From Sphingomonas kyeonggiensis (GTDB lineage: Bacteria > Pseudomonadota > Alphaproteobacteria > Sphingomonadales > Sphingomonadaceae), in contig NZ_JAUSTJ010000003.1 in assembly GCF_030812785.1 (NCBI RefSeq), forward strand, positions 1,178,001-1,242,000: DNA of 64,000 nt. The letters run 5' to 3'. Shown here one piece after another: positions 41,867 through 50,948 of the stretch. A model generated the notes under the pieces. The model saw nothing but the letters and a program-made list of their open reading frames with translations. It was not told the DNA's origin and did not search any database. Position 1 is the first letter of the stretch. Every line of letters begins with the position of its first letter. Made by a program: the position numbers and the translations under genes.

Positions 41867-43393
41867 ATGTCGGACGCCAGTATCGCGCTCAACCGCTTCG
41901 GGCTCGGCGCCAGGCCGGGCGAGGATGCGGGGAACGATCCCCGCAAATGGCTTGCCGGGCAGATCGCCGCCTTCGACCCACGGCCTCAGGCGATCGCTTC
42001 CCAGATACCAAGCACTCAGGTGGCGCGCAATCTCGCCGATTTCTACGAGCGCCAGCGCCTGCTGCGCCTCGAAAATCCTGGGCCGAGACGGCGGGCCGTC
42101 TCACCGGCCAAGCCGGCCGCCGCCCAGCCTGCCATGGCCGAAGGGGCCATGATGCAGGACATGCAGGCGACGCAACCAGCCCCGACGATGCAGCCGGCCG
42201 CCAAGCCGCTCTACCAGGGCGAGGACGCTGCGATGCTTGCCCGGCGCGAGGCGCGGCGCCAGCAGCAACAGGCCTATGTCGGCATGGTCTCGGCTCGCGC
42301 GCTCACCGCGATCAACTCGCCCACGCCCTTTGCCGAGCGGCTCGTCCATTTCTGGGCGAACCATTTCGCCGTCTCGGCCGACAAGCTCGAGCTCGTCGGG
42401 CTTTCGGGCACGATGGAGTTCGAGGCGATCCGTCCGCATGTGATGGGCAAGTTCGGTGACATGCTGAACGCGGTCGAGCGGCATCCGGCGATGCTGCTCT
42501 ATCTCGACCAGGCAGTGTCGATCGGCCCGAACAGCCCGGCGGCCCAGCGCCAGCGAGGGCGGCGCGGCGGCCTGAACGAGAATCTCGCGCGCGAGATCAT
42601 GGAGCTCCACACGCTCGGCGTGCGCAGCGTCTATACCCAGGCGGACGTCACCGAGTTCGCCCGGGCGATGACCGGCTTCACCGTAGCCGGGATCGGCCGG
42701 GCGCGCGGGGCAGGGGGGCTGGATGGCGAGCCTGGCAGCTTCGTCTTCGCCGACCGTCTGCACGAGCCGGGTACACGGACTATCCTGGGCAAGCAATGGG
42801 CCGGGCAGGGCGAGGAACAGGCGGCAGCGGTGCTCGGCCATCTCGCCACGCATCCCGCCACGGCGAAGCACATCGCCACCAAGCTCGCCCGCCATTTCGC
42901 CAGCGACGATCCGCCCGCGCCTCTCGTCGCGCGGCTCGAAAAAGCCTTCCTGTCGTCGAAGGGCGACCTGCCCACCGTCTACCGCGCGCTGATCGCCTCG
43001 CCCGAATGCTGGGCGCCCAAACCGGCCAAGTTCAAGTCGCCCTGGGAATGGTCGATCTCGGCGATGCGCACGCTTGGCACCCAGCAGCTGCAGCCGAACG
43101 CCGTCAACGGCCTGATGGGCCAGCTCGGCCAGCCGGTGTGGAAGCCGGGCTCGCCGGCAGGCTGGGACGATGTCGCCGGTGCCTGGGCCGGGCCCGACGC
43201 CGTAATGCGCCGGGTCGAGGCGGCCGAGCGCATGGCGCAGCGGACGAAGAACCTGATCGATGCCCGCCAGCGTGCGGCGGAGCTCTTCCCTGATGCGCTG
43301 AGCCCCGCCACTGCCCAGTCGATCGCCCGCGCCGAGAGCCCGGGCCAGGGCCTTGCCCTGATGCTCGTCTCGCCCGAATTCATGCGGAGGTAA
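41867..43393 (+). CDS. DUF1800 family protein
   Basis: A 508-residue protein of the DUF1800 family, usually encoded next to a DUF1501 gene, as here. Hallmarks are ALNRFGLGARPGE near the N-terminus, FAERLVHFWANHFAVSADK, NENLAREIMELHTLGVRSVY, and LARHFASDDPP with the C-terminal YRALIASPECW. A low-complexity Ala/Pro/Met/Gln insert lies at about residues 75-115. No signal peptide is evident. The ribosome binding site CAGGAGAG precedes ATG 41867. Function unknown. Confidence 0.9.
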   Translation: MSDASIALNRFGLGARPGEDAGNDPRKWLAGQIAAFDPRPQAIASQIPSTQVARNLADFYERQRLLRLENPGPRRRAVSPAKPAAAQPAMAEGAMMQDMQATQPAPTMQPAAKPLYQGEDAAMLARREARRQQQQAYVGMVSARALTAINSPTPFAERLVHFWANHFAVSADKLELVGLSGTMEFEAIRPHVMGKFGDMLNAVERHPAMLLYLDQAVSIGPNSPAAQRQRGRRGGLNENLAREIMELHTLGVRSVYTQADVTEFARAMTGFTVAGIGRARGAGGLDGEPGSFVFADRLHEPGTRTILGKQWAGQGEEQAAAVLGHLATHPATAKHIATKLARHFASDDPPAPLVARLEKAFLSSKGDLPTVYRALIASPECWAPKPAKFKSPWEWSISAMRTLGTQQLQPNAVNGLMGQLGQPVWKPGSPAGWDDVAGAWAGPDAVMRRVEAAERMAQRTKNLIDARQRAAELFPDALSPATAQSIARAESPGQGLALMLVSPEFMRR

Positions 43394-43398
43394 GCCCG

Positions 43399-44556
43399 AT
43401 GACCGCTCTTTCCCGTCGCAATTTCGTCGCGCTGGGCGCCTCGACGGTGTTCGCCAGCAGCTTCGGCGCCCGCATGGCCTTTGCCCGTGCCGCGACGAAC
43501 CGCCGTTTCGTCTTCATCATCCAGCGCGGCGCCGCCGACGGTCTGCACACCGTCGCGCCGGTGGGTGATCCCGCCTATGCCGGGCAGCGCGGGAGCCTTG
43601 CCGAGGATTTCGCTACCGCGCCTAGGCTCGACGACATGTTCGCGCTGCACCCGTCGATGAAGAACATCCACGCCCTCTACGGCGCGAAGCAGGCGCTGTT
43701 CCTCCACGCCGTCGCCTCGCCCTATCGCGACCGCTCGCATTTTGACGGGCAGAACGTGCTCGAGACCGGCGGTACCTCGGCCTATCAGCTCAAGGATGGC
43801 TGGCTGAACCGGCTGCTCACGCTGCTCCCCGCCGACGACAAGGCGATCGCGCTCGCCGCAACCGTACCGATGGCGCTGCGCGGGGCCGTGGAGGTGGCGA
43901 GCTATGCCCCTTCGGGCCTGCCCGACGCTTCGGACGACCTGCTGGCGCGGGTCAGCCAGATGTATCAGGGCGACGCCCAGCTTCACGGCATCTGGGAGCA
44001 GGCGACCGCCACCCGGATGCTCACCAGCGATCTCGCCTCGGACAATGGCAGGAACGCCGCCGCCACCGGCGATCTCGCTGCCAAGATGCTCGCGGCCGAG
44101 AATGGCTCGCGGATCGCGATGATCGAGACCGGCGGCTGGGACACGCATGCCGGGCAGAAGGGGCGGCTTGCCGGCCAGCTCAACGGCCTCGACCAAATGG
44201 TCGGCGCGCTGCAGAAGGGCCTGGGGCCCTTGTGGAGCGACACGGTGGTGCTGGTCGCCACCGAGTTCGGCCGCACCGTGAAGGTCAACGGCACGCAGGG
44301 GACCGATCACGGCACCGCTTCCTGCGCGATGCTGATGGGCGGTGCGGTCAATGGAGGCAGGGTGATTGCCGACTGGCCCGGCCTTGCTGACGCGGCGCTC
44401 TACGAAAACCGCGATCTCAAGCCCACTTTGGGCCTGGACACGGTGATCGGCTCCACACTGTCGGCGCATTTCGGGCTGATGCCGCAGACCGCGGCGCGCA
44501 AGCTCTTCCCCGAAGTACAGATGGCACGGCCACTCCAGGATCTCGTCCGCGGCTGA
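43399..44556 (+). CDS. Tat-exported DUF1501 family protein
   Basis: A 385-residue protein of the DUF1501 family, related in fold to sulfatases and alkaline phosphatases. The twin-arginine signal LSRRNFVALGASTVFASSF occupies the N-terminus, implying export in folded form, and tatABC lies at 54.3 kb. Motifs include FIIQRGAADGLHTVAPVGDP, SHFDGQNVLETGG, ETGGWDTHAGQ, and EFGRTVKVNGTQGTDHG. It is 5 bases after the DUF1800 gene, so the two form an operon and probably act together. Confidence 0.9.
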   Translation: MTALSRRNFVALGASTVFASSFGARMAFARAATNRRFVFIIQRGAADGLHTVAPVGDPAYAGQRGSLAEDFATAPRLDDMFALHPSMKNIHALYGAKQALFLHAVASPYRDRSHFDGQNVLETGGTSAYQLKDGWLNRLLTLLPADDKAIALAATVPMALRGAVEVASYAPSGLPDASDDLLARVSQMYQGDAQLHGIWEQATATRMLTSDLASDNGRNAAATGDLAAKMLAAENGSRIAMIETGGWDTHAGQKGRLAGQLNGLDQMVGALQKGLGPLWSDTVVLVATEFGRTVKVNGTQGTDHGTASCAMLMGGAVNGGRVIADWPGLADAALYENRDLKPTLGLDTVIGSTLSAHFGLMPQTAARKLFPEVQMARPLQDLVRG

Positions 44557-44669
44557 AGCTCGGCGTCAAGCGCCCCGTGCGATCCTCCGTCTCACCTGGC
44601 GTGCGTGGGAACGCGGCTTTAACTCCCGGTCTCTATTCTGCCCGGAATCGCGCAGAGGATCATCGGGAC

Positions 44670-45401
44670 GTGCAGCCTTCGGCCCAATCGAAACCCCTGA
44701 TCATCGCGCTTGCCACCCTGGGCAAGTGTGCGCTCGCGCTTGCCGTGTTCACGACGATCTTCGGCGGCTGGCAATGGGTGATGGCGCGTCAGCCGCTGCC
44801 CGGCGCGTCGCAGCGCGAGGGCGCCTGCGTGCTGTGGTTCGTGGGCAGCTCGACGATGAGCCGCTGGACCTCGCTCCAGGACGATATGCGCCCCTGGGTC
44901 GGGCAGAATCGCGGCATCGGCGGCGCGACGATGCAGGAGATCAATCTCCATATCGCGCATGACCAGGCCAGCAAGCCGCCCCAGGCGATCGTCTATTATG
45001 CCGGGGAAAACGACCTCGCCTTCGGTCACACCGTAGATCAGACGATCGCCGATCTGCGCGAGTTCCTTGCGATCAAGTCGCGGCTGTTCGGCAGCACGCC
45101 GGTCTTCATCATCTCGCTCAAGCCCAGTCCCACCCGCTGGGACCGGCTCGCCCAGCAGGGGCAGTATAATGCCACGGCAAAGGCGATCGCCGATCAGCGG
45201 CCCGACGTCGACTATGTCGATATCGTGCCGGCGCTGCTCCAGGGTGGACGACCCGGGCCGTTCTTCATGGAGGACGGGTTGCACCTCAATGAAGAAGGCT
45301 ATCGTCGCTGGAAGATCGCCGTACACGAGGCACTGGACGAGGCGATGCCGCGCAACGTGCTTCGGCGCTGCCATCCCGAAGCGCTGCTGGATCGGTCCTG
45401 A
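44670..45401 (+). CDS. SGNH/GDSL-family hydrolase, membrane anchored
   Basis: A 243-residue protein with an N-terminal hydrophobic anchor (about residues 9-30) and an SGNH hydrolase domain: catalytic serine in WFVGSSTMSRW, glycine in NRGIGGATMQEI, asparagine in YYAGENDLAFG, and the Asp-x-x-His in EDGLHLNEEGYRRW. Such enzymes act as esterases or deacetylases on lipids or glycans. The GTG at 44670 is inferred from the anchor position; the frame opens at 44577. It precedes a membrane acyltransferase, so the two may add and remove acyl groups on one polymer. Confidence 0.82.
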   Translation: MQPSAQSKPLIIALATLGKCALALAVFTTIFGGWQWVMARQPLPGASQREGACVLWFVGSSTMSRWTSLQDDMRPWVGQNRGIGGATMQEINLHIAHDQASKPPQAIVYYAGENDLAFGHTVDQTIADLREFLAIKSRLFGSTPVFIISLKPSPTRWDRLAQQGQYNATAKAIADQRPDVDYVDIVPALLQGGRPGPFFMEDGLHLNEEGYRRWKIAVHEALDEAMPRNVLRRCHPEALLDRS

Positions 45402-45428
45402 TCTTTCCAAGTCGCGCCAAGGTTACGG

Positions 45429-45450
45429 CGAAGTTCACTTCGTTTCTCTT
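45429..45450 (+). terminator. Possible weak terminator after the SGNH hydrolase gene
   Basis: CGAAGT-TC-ACTTCG followed by TTTCTCTT, 28 bases past the stop. The stem is only 6 base pairs with a tight loop, so termination would be partial at best. Confidence 0.3.
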
Positions 45451-45518
45451 CTGTAAGGAACTGCCGGTTAAGCAATCTGGCGTAGGTCGATCCCGAGCGA
45501 CTGCTTCCGCAGTTGCAC

Positions 45519-46634
45519 ATGGGGGCGAAGTTGCACCGCGAGCGGATTGCCGGTTTGGACAACTGGCGCGCGCTGCTGATGTTGGCGGGGATCTTCCTGC
45601 ACGCGACCACCGTGCAGGAGGTCGACCGGCCCTTGTTCGTGCTCATCGCCAAGATGTCCTCCAATTTCCGCATGGGTGCCTTCTTCGCGGTCGCGGGGCT
45701 GCTCAGCCTGCTCGCGCTGCGCAAGCGGGGCGCCGAGCCCTGGCTGGCGCGGCGGAGCTTCCAGATCGGCGTGCCGATGCTGTTCGGCCTGTGTGTCCTG
45801 GCGCCGCTGATGAGCGCGCTGTCCAGCTGGCACCGGTTCGGCGTGGCGATGCCTGCGCTGCCGGAGCTGGGCTGGTGGCATTTCTGGTTCCTGGTCGACC
45901 TGCTGGTCTTCGCGCCGATCACCTTCTGGTTCTACCGCGCCGACCAGATGCACGGGCTGTTCGCCCGGATCGACAAATGGGTGGAGACAGCGCGCCCCTC
46001 GGTCACCTTGACCATCCTGGCGGTGGGCGTGCTGTCGACCGCGAGCGTGCTGCTCGTCGCCCAGCTGGCACGCGAGTCAGGGGCGCTGGCGGAGCCGGTA
46101 TGGGCGGTACACCAGGTGGTCGCCTATGCTCCGCTCTATGCCTTTGGCGTGCTGGTCGCCGGATCGCCGGCATTGTTCAAACGGATCATCGCGCGCACCG
46201 GCCCGCCCTTCATCGTGCTGGTGCTGGTCCTCGCCGTCTGCTGCGCCTCTCGCCTGCTGCCGGGGGGAGGGGCGGGCCTCTATGACACGCCGGCAAGCCT
46301 GTTCAACGTGATCACCGCTTGCATGTGCCCGCCCGCCGTCACCGTGCTGATCCTGCGCTCCGCGGTCGCGATGCGCGCGACGCCGCCGCTGTTCCGCCAG
46401 ATCGCCGACGCCTCCTTCACCATCTACATGGTGCATTTCCCGATCATTCTGCTGCTCGACCTGCTGTTCGATCCGCTGCGGCTCGATCCCTATCTCGCCT
46501 ATGTGCTGATGGTCGGATTGTCGGGCTGGCTCTCCTATCTGGTGCATCGCGTGATCGTCCGGCGCTCCGCCTTCGCCGCGATGCTGCTCAACGGCGTCAA
46601 TCCCGCAAAGCCGCGCGCGGTCGCGGCTGAGTAA
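45519..46634 (+). CDS. Membrane acyltransferase (acyltransferase 3/OpgC-like)
   Basis: A 371-residue integral membrane protein with about ten hydrophobic segments, of the acyltransferase 3 superfamily. The N-terminal ERIAGLDNWRALLMLAGIFL with the conserved histidine region (LHATTV) and the later ASFTIYMVHFPIILLLDLLF are characteristic. Such proteins acylate cell-surface glycans. The acceptor here is unknown. I chose ATG 45519; TTG 45513 is an alternative. It follows the SGNH hydrolase by 117 bases. Confidence 0.85.
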   Translation: MGAKLHRERIAGLDNWRALLMLAGIFLHATTVQEVDRPLFVLIAKMSSNFRMGAFFAVAGLLSLLALRKRGAEPWLARRSFQIGVPMLFGLCVLAPLMSALSSWHRFGVAMPALPELGWWHFWFLVDLLVFAPITFWFYRADQMHGLFARIDKWVETARPSVTLTILAVGVLSTASVLLVAQLARESGALAEPVWAVHQVVAYAPLYAFGVLVAGSPALFKRIIARTGPPFIVLVLVLAVCCASRLLPGGGAGLYDTPASLFNVITACMCPPAVTVLILRSAVAMRATPPLFRQIADASFTIYMVHFPIILLLDLLFDPLRLDPYLAYVLMVGLSGWLSYLVHRVIVRRSAFAAMLLNGVNPAKPRAVAAE

Positions 46635-46657
46635 ACGCCTGCCCCGTCCATGCTGGT

Positions 46658-46700
46658 TGTAATTTACATACGATCTTGATTGTAAGTTTATGTGCACATA
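46658..46700. promoter_or_regulatory. AT-rich site with two palindromes upstream of the alpha/beta hydrolase
   Basis: TGTAATTTACA (46658-46668, arms TGTAA/TTACA) and the perfect 12-base palindrome TATGTGCACATA (46689-46700) lie in the most AT-rich stretch of the surrounding region. TTGTAA recurs at a 23-base interval (46657 and 46680). The site lies 213 bases before the hydrolase start. A regulator probably binds here, but none is identified. The remaining gap to 46912 holds no supported gene. Confidence 0.45.
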
Positions 46701-46912
46701 GGCTGGAGTCACCGGCGGAGACCGGCGGATCGGGGAGGACCATTCACGCATCGACCGTCCGGCGGGCGGCGATGCGGCCTGCGCAAAGACCAGCAGCTTT
46801 CCCGTTCGCCACTCCGCGCGGCCGAACCGCTTCGGCTTCGTGCCATTCGATTCCGGTGCGGCGCCATCGATGCGGTTCGAGGGAGAAAAACGACAAGCGC
46901 AAGGAGAGGCAG

Positions 46913-47884
46913 ATGAAGAGACTATCCCGAGCGATATGTACCAGCCTGGTTTCCGCCACTGCATTGGCCGCCGCGTTGCCGGCAGCCGCCCAGTCCGTTC
47001 CCAACGCGCCGACCGGGCCGGTCGAGACACAATATTACGCCAATGGCAGCTATGCGACGACCACGACCCGCTCCACGGCGGCCTGCGATTCCAAGGGCAA
47101 TCAGTGCGATGTCTTCTATCCGACCAACATCGCTTCGCTGAACACGCGCCTGCCGCTGGTGGTGTGGGCGAACGGCACCGACTCGACCCCGGACAATTAC
47201 ACCAATTGGCTGAAGCACCTCGCGAGCTGGGGCTTCGTCGTCGTCGCGACGCGTGACAAGCAGACCGGCTATGGTAACACCGTGCTGGATTCGCTTGCCT
47301 ATATGCAGGCGCAGGAAGCCAACCCGGCCAGTCCCTTCTATCACCGCATCGATTTCGCCCATGTCGGCGCCGCGGGCCATTCGCAGGGGGCTTCCGGCGC
47401 CGCCAATGCGATGTTCCATTCGAACGGCGCGATCCTCACCACAGTCACCTTCGAGCTGCCGAGCCAGACCTGGTGCAACCCGGCGGACAATTGCCTGCTG
47501 ACGCCGACGCTCACCGGGGGATCGGGCTCGATCTTCTATGTCAGCGGCACCGCCGACAGCCTGATCGCGCCGGACACGCAGAGCGGCGGCACCCAGCTCA
47601 ATTCACAGACCGCCTATTACAACGCGACGCCGGCGGGAATGCTCAAGGCCAAGGGGCTGCTGAAGGGCGCCAATCACAACGACATCACCGGTACTCCGGG
47701 CTGCGGCCTGCTCGGCTTCCTCAAGGCCTGCTCCAACGGGGTGTACGGCTATATGGGCTTCCCGACCGCCTGGCTGGCCTGGCAGCTCAAGGGCGACGCG
47801 ACCGCGGGCACCGCGTTCAAGAGCGGCACCGGCGAGTTCTTCACCGCGACTGCCTGGCAGGGGCGGGTCTCCAACATTCCGTGA
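46913..47884 (+). CDS. Secreted alpha/beta hydrolase
   Basis: A 323-residue exported hydrolase. A signal peptide (residues 1-27, ending AAAQ) is followed by an alpha/beta fold. LPLVVWANGTDSTPDNY is the oxyanion strand, AAGHSQGASGA holds the nucleophile S157, GTADSLIAPDTQ the likely acid, and KGANHNDITG the histidine. Paired cysteines (CDSKGNQC, CNPADNC, GCGLL...KAC) suggest disulfides, as in secreted cutinase-, chlorophyllase- or PETase-type esterases. The ATG follows AAGGAGAGG. Substrate unknown; it has its own terminator. Confidence 0.85.
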   Translation: MKRLSRAICTSLVSATALAAALPAAAQSVPNAPTGPVETQYYANGSYATTTTRSTAACDSKGNQCDVFYPTNIASLNTRLPLVVWANGTDSTPDNYTNWLKHLASWGFVVVATRDKQTGYGNTVLDSLAYMQAQEANPASPFYHRIDFAHVGAAGHSQGASGAANAMFHSNGAILTTVTFELPSQTWCNPADNCLLTPTLTGGSGSIFYVSGTADSLIAPDTQSGGTQLNSQTAYYNATPAGMLKAKGLLKGANHNDITGTPGCGLLGFLKACSNGVYGYMGFPTAWLAWQLKGDATAGTAFKSGTGEFFTATAWQGRVSNIP

Positions 47885-47890
47885 GCGACT

Positions 47891-47927
47891 GGCCGCGCGC
47901 CGCTCTCCGGGCGGCGCGCGGCCGTTT
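47891..47927 (+). terminator. Rho-independent terminator of the alpha/beta hydrolase gene
   Basis: GGCCGCGCGCCGC and GCGGCGCGCGGCC form a 13-base-pair stem, followed by GTTTTCTGG. It lies 7 bases after the hydrolase stop. Confidence 0.85.
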
Positions 47928-47950
47928 TCTGGATATGGGAGGGGAAGAAC

Positions 47951-48379
47951 ATGCCGGCACGTCGCAAGATGCTCTTTGTTCTGGGTGCCGTCGCGGTGGC
48001 GGTGATCGCGGCGCTGATTGCCTGGCCGGCGACGCCTCCAGCTCCCGAGGCTGGTGCGGTCGTGGTCCGCCCAACTGCTCCGGCGGCCTCGCCGAGTCCG
48101 GCGCCGGTGCCCGAGCCTTCCGCCTCTGCATCTCCGACGCGCTCACCTATTGAAACCTCGATCCTCGCCTCGATCGGGGATTCCCGCGCCGAGCTGCGGG
48201 ATGTCGTCGCCCGCCGCGATGCGCCGCAGATCGCCTGTGGCGAGAAGCGCACCGCACGTGATCCGGTATTCCGGCGCTTCGTCTGGCTCGGGCACCTGAA
48301 GATGCTCGCCACCGATGATGGCTCCGCGGACTTTGGCAACATCGCCGCGGTGTGCCGCGAAGGGCAGCCGGTTCCCTGA
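47951..48379 (+). CDS. Hypothetical membrane-anchored protein
   Basis: A 142-residue protein with one N-terminal transmembrane segment (KMLFVLGAVAVAVIAALIAW), a Pro/Ala/Ser linker and a small C-terminal domain with two cysteines (QIACGEKRT and IAAVCREG). It converges on the TetR gene with a 13-base gap. I recognise no family. Confidence 0.62.
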   Translation: MPARRKMLFVLGAVAVAVIAALIAWPATPPAPEAGAVVVRPTAPAASPSPAPVPEPSASASPTRSPIETSILASIGDSRAELRDVVARRDAPQIACGEKRTARDPVFRRFVWLGHLKMLATDDGSADFGNIAAVCREGQPVP

Positions 48380-48392
48380 GCCCCGCTTCCGG

Positions 48393-49061
48393 TTACCCCT
48401 CAGAAGGCGATATCGGCCGGCCCCGCGTGTCGATCGCGCCCGCGCGGATCGCACCGTCGATCAGCAGCTTGAGGAAGTCGACCGAGCGCCGCATCTCCTC
48501 GGGGTTCGGCGCGAGCACCTGTGCGATCGACAGCCCGCGCGCCGCCCAGACGAACAGGCGGATGCCCGCGAGCACGCCGGCATCGTCGCCGCTGCCGAAC
48601 TGCTGCTTGATCGCCTCGAGCGACATTTGCTCGACCCGAGCCTGCATCGGCGTGACCAGGGCGGCCAACTCGGCGTCGCTGCGCGAGGCCTGGAGGATCT
48701 CCAGCACCGCCAGGCCCGAAGGCCGGCTCAGCACTTCCCAGAGCATCTCCGGCCAGTCGGAGATATGCCCGCCGCGGCCGGTCTCCGCCGCGATCTCCTC
48801 ATAGGCGAGCCGTTCCCGGTCGTAGACCGTGCCGATCACGTCCGCCATCAGCTGCGCGCGGGTGCCGAAATGATGATGAAGCGCACCGCGGGTCACGCCG
48901 GCCTCCTCGGCGATCGCCTCGGTCGAGGTGCCGCTATAGCCGTTGCGGTAGAGCAGCCGGATCGTGGCATCGAGCAGCGCCTCGCGCGTCTCCGCCGTGC
49001 GCTCCGCCTGTGTCCGCCGCTTCCTGCCCGAGGCTGTAGTCGCCACGTTCTTCCAAACCAT
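48393..49061 (-). CDS. TetR/AcrR family regulator
   Basis: A 222-residue one-component repressor. The helix-turn-helix lies at about residues 30-65 (ALLDATIRLLYRNGYSGTST, then EAIAEEAGVTRGALHHHFG). The C-terminal ligand domain is unclassified. I chose ATG 49061; ATG 49085 and GTG 49046 are alternatives. It is divergent from argS, an unlikely target. The secreted hydrolase region is a possible target but unproven. Confidence 0.85.
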   Translation of the reverse strand: MVWKNVATTASGRKRRTQAERTAETREALLDATIRLLYRNGYSGTSTEAIAEEAGVTRGALHHHFGTRAQLMADVIGTVYDRERLAYEEIAAETGRGGHISDWPEMLWEVLSRPSGLAVLEILQASRSDAELAALVTPMQARVEQMSLEAIKQQFGSGDDAGVLAGIRLFVWAARGLSIAQVLAPNPEEMRRSVDFLKLLIDGAIRAGAIDTRGRPISPSEG

Positions 49062-49223
49062 TTCCGCGGCGAGAGCCGCCGCCACGATCCATTTGGCGGC
49101 TCGGAAGAAGGTCCGTCAACATGGGCGCGTGCAAACTTCCGTCGCGCACCCCATGTCACCGCAGTGGCGCCGCGCTCCCGCATCCGCTAAGAGCCCGCGC
49201 TTCCGCAACCACTGGAACCGTGA

Positions 49224-50945
49224 ATGACGCTTTACGCACGCTTCGCCGCGCATCTCAATCTTGCCCTGGATGCGCTTGTCCTCGCCGGCGACCTGCCCGC
49301 GGGGCTGGAGCGACGCGCGATCACGGTGGAGCCGCCGCGCGATGCGTCGCACGGCGATCTCGCGACCAATGCCGCGATGGTCCTCGCCAAGCCGGCCGGC
49401 ACCAATCCGCGCGCGCTCGCCGAGAAGATCGGTGCCGAGCTGGAGAAGTTGGACGAAGTCGCTTCGGTCTCGATCGCGGGCCCGGGCTTCATCAACCTGA
49501 CGCTGACCGACGCCACCTGGCGCGGCGAGCTGATGGCGATCCTCGATGCGGGCGACGATTATGGCCGCTCGACGGTCGGCGCCGGCACGACGGTGAACGT
49601 CGAGTACGTCTCGGCCAACCCGACCGGTCCGATGCACATGGGCCATTGCCGCGGCGCGGTGGTGGGCGATGCGCTCGCTGCGCTGCTCGAGTTCGCCGGG
49701 CACAAGGTCATTCGCGAATACTACGTCAATGACGCCGGCGGCCAGGTCGACGTGCTCGCCCGCTCGGCGCACCTGCGCTACCGCGAGGCGCTGGGCGAGG
49801 CGATCGAGATCCCCGAGGGCCTCTATCCGGGCGAGTATCTGAAACCGGTGGGCGCGAAGCTCGCTGCCGAGTTCGGCGACAAATATGTCTCCGCGCCGGA
49901 GAGCGAGTGGCTGGTGCTGTTCCGCAAGACCGCCGTCGCCGCGATGATGGATATGATCCGCGCCGATCTCGCGCTGCTCGGCATCCATCACGACCTGTTC
50001 TCCTCGGAAGCGGAACTGCAGGCCGCCGGCAAGCCCGAGCAGGCCGAGGCGTGGCTGCGCGAGCGCGGGTTCGTCTATGACGGCGTGCTCGAAGCGCCCA
50101 AGGGCGAGACTCCCGAGGATTGGGAGCCGGTCGAGCTGCCGCTGTTCCGCTCCACCCAGTTCGGCGACGACCAGGATCGCCCGATCAAGAAGTCGAATGG
50201 CACCTGGACCTATTTCGGCGCCGATCTCGCCTATCACTTCCAGAAGGCGCAGTCGGCCGACCAGTTGATCGACATCTGGGGCGCGGATCACGCCGGCACG
50301 GTCAAGCGCATCGTCGCCGCGGTGCAGGCGCTGACCGGCGGGGAGACCAAGTTCGACGTCAAGCTGGTCCAGATGGTCCGGCTGCTGCGCGACGGCGAGC
50401 CGGTGAAGATGTCGAAGCGCGCCGGCAACTTCGTTACGCTCGCCGATGTGGTCAACGAAGTGGGCAAGGACGTGGTCCGCTTCACCATGTTGACCCGCAA
50501 GGCCGATGCCCAGATGGACTTCGATTTCGCCAAGGTGGTCGAGGCGTCGAAGGACAATCCGGTATTCTACGTGCAGTACGCGCACGCCCGCGTGGCGTCG
50601 CTCGGCCGCCGCACCGCGGAGGCGGGGATAGCCTGTGCCGATGTGGACCTGTCTCTGCTTGATACAAATGAGTTGAAACTGGTGAAGGCCGCCGCGCAGT
50701 TCCCGCGTATCGTCGAAGCGGCTGCCTCGGCGCGCGAACCCCACCGAATTGCCTTCCATCTCTACGACTTGGCGGCGGAACTCCATTCCTTGTGGAACCT
50801 CGGCAAGGAAGATCCCACCCGCCGCTTCCTGTTGCCGGACCAGGCGGCGCTGACGTGCGCACGGCTTTATCTGGCGCGCTCGATCGGGCAGATTGTCCGC
50901 AATGGCCTCCGCATCATGGGCGTCGAGGCCGTCCAGGAGATGTAA
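49224..50945 (+). CDS. argS: Arginyl-tRNA synthetase
   Basis: Class I aminoacyl-tRNA synthetase of 573 residues charging tRNA-Arg. The N-terminal Add-1 domain (about 1-100), the HIGH-type motif PTGPMHMGHCRGAVVGD at about residue 135, and the KMSKS-like KMSKRAGNFVTL near 395 are present, with a C-terminal anticodon domain (ARLYLARSIGQIVRNGLRIM). It starts the argS-SPOR-nagZ-scp-tat run conserved in alphaproteobacteria. Confidence 0.96.
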   Translation: MTLYARFAAHLNLALDALVLAGDLPAGLERRAITVEPPRDASHGDLATNAAMVLAKPAGTNPRALAEKIGAELEKLDEVASVSIAGPGFINLTLTDATWRGELMAILDAGDDYGRSTVGAGTTVNVEYVSANPTGPMHMGHCRGAVVGDALAALLEFAGHKVIREYYVNDAGGQVDVLARSAHLRYREALGEAIEIPEGLYPGEYLKPVGAKLAAEFGDKYVSAPESEWLVLFRKTAVAAMMDMIRADLALLGIHHDLFSSEAELQAAGKPEQAEAWLRERGFVYDGVLEAPKGETPEDWEPVELPLFRSTQFGDDQDRPIKKSNGTWTYFGADLAYHFQKAQSADQLIDIWGADHAGTVKRIVAAVQALTGGETKFDVKLVQMVRLLRDGEPVKMSKRAGNFVTLADVVNEVGKDVVRFTMLTRKADAQMDFDFAKVVEASKDNPVFYVQYAHARVASLGRRTAEAGIACADVDLSLLDTNELKLVKAAAQFPRIVEAAASAREPHRIAFHLYDLAAELHSLWNLGKEDPTRRFLLPDQAALTCARLYLARSIGQIVRNGLRIMGVEAVQEM

Positions 50946-50948
50946 GGA

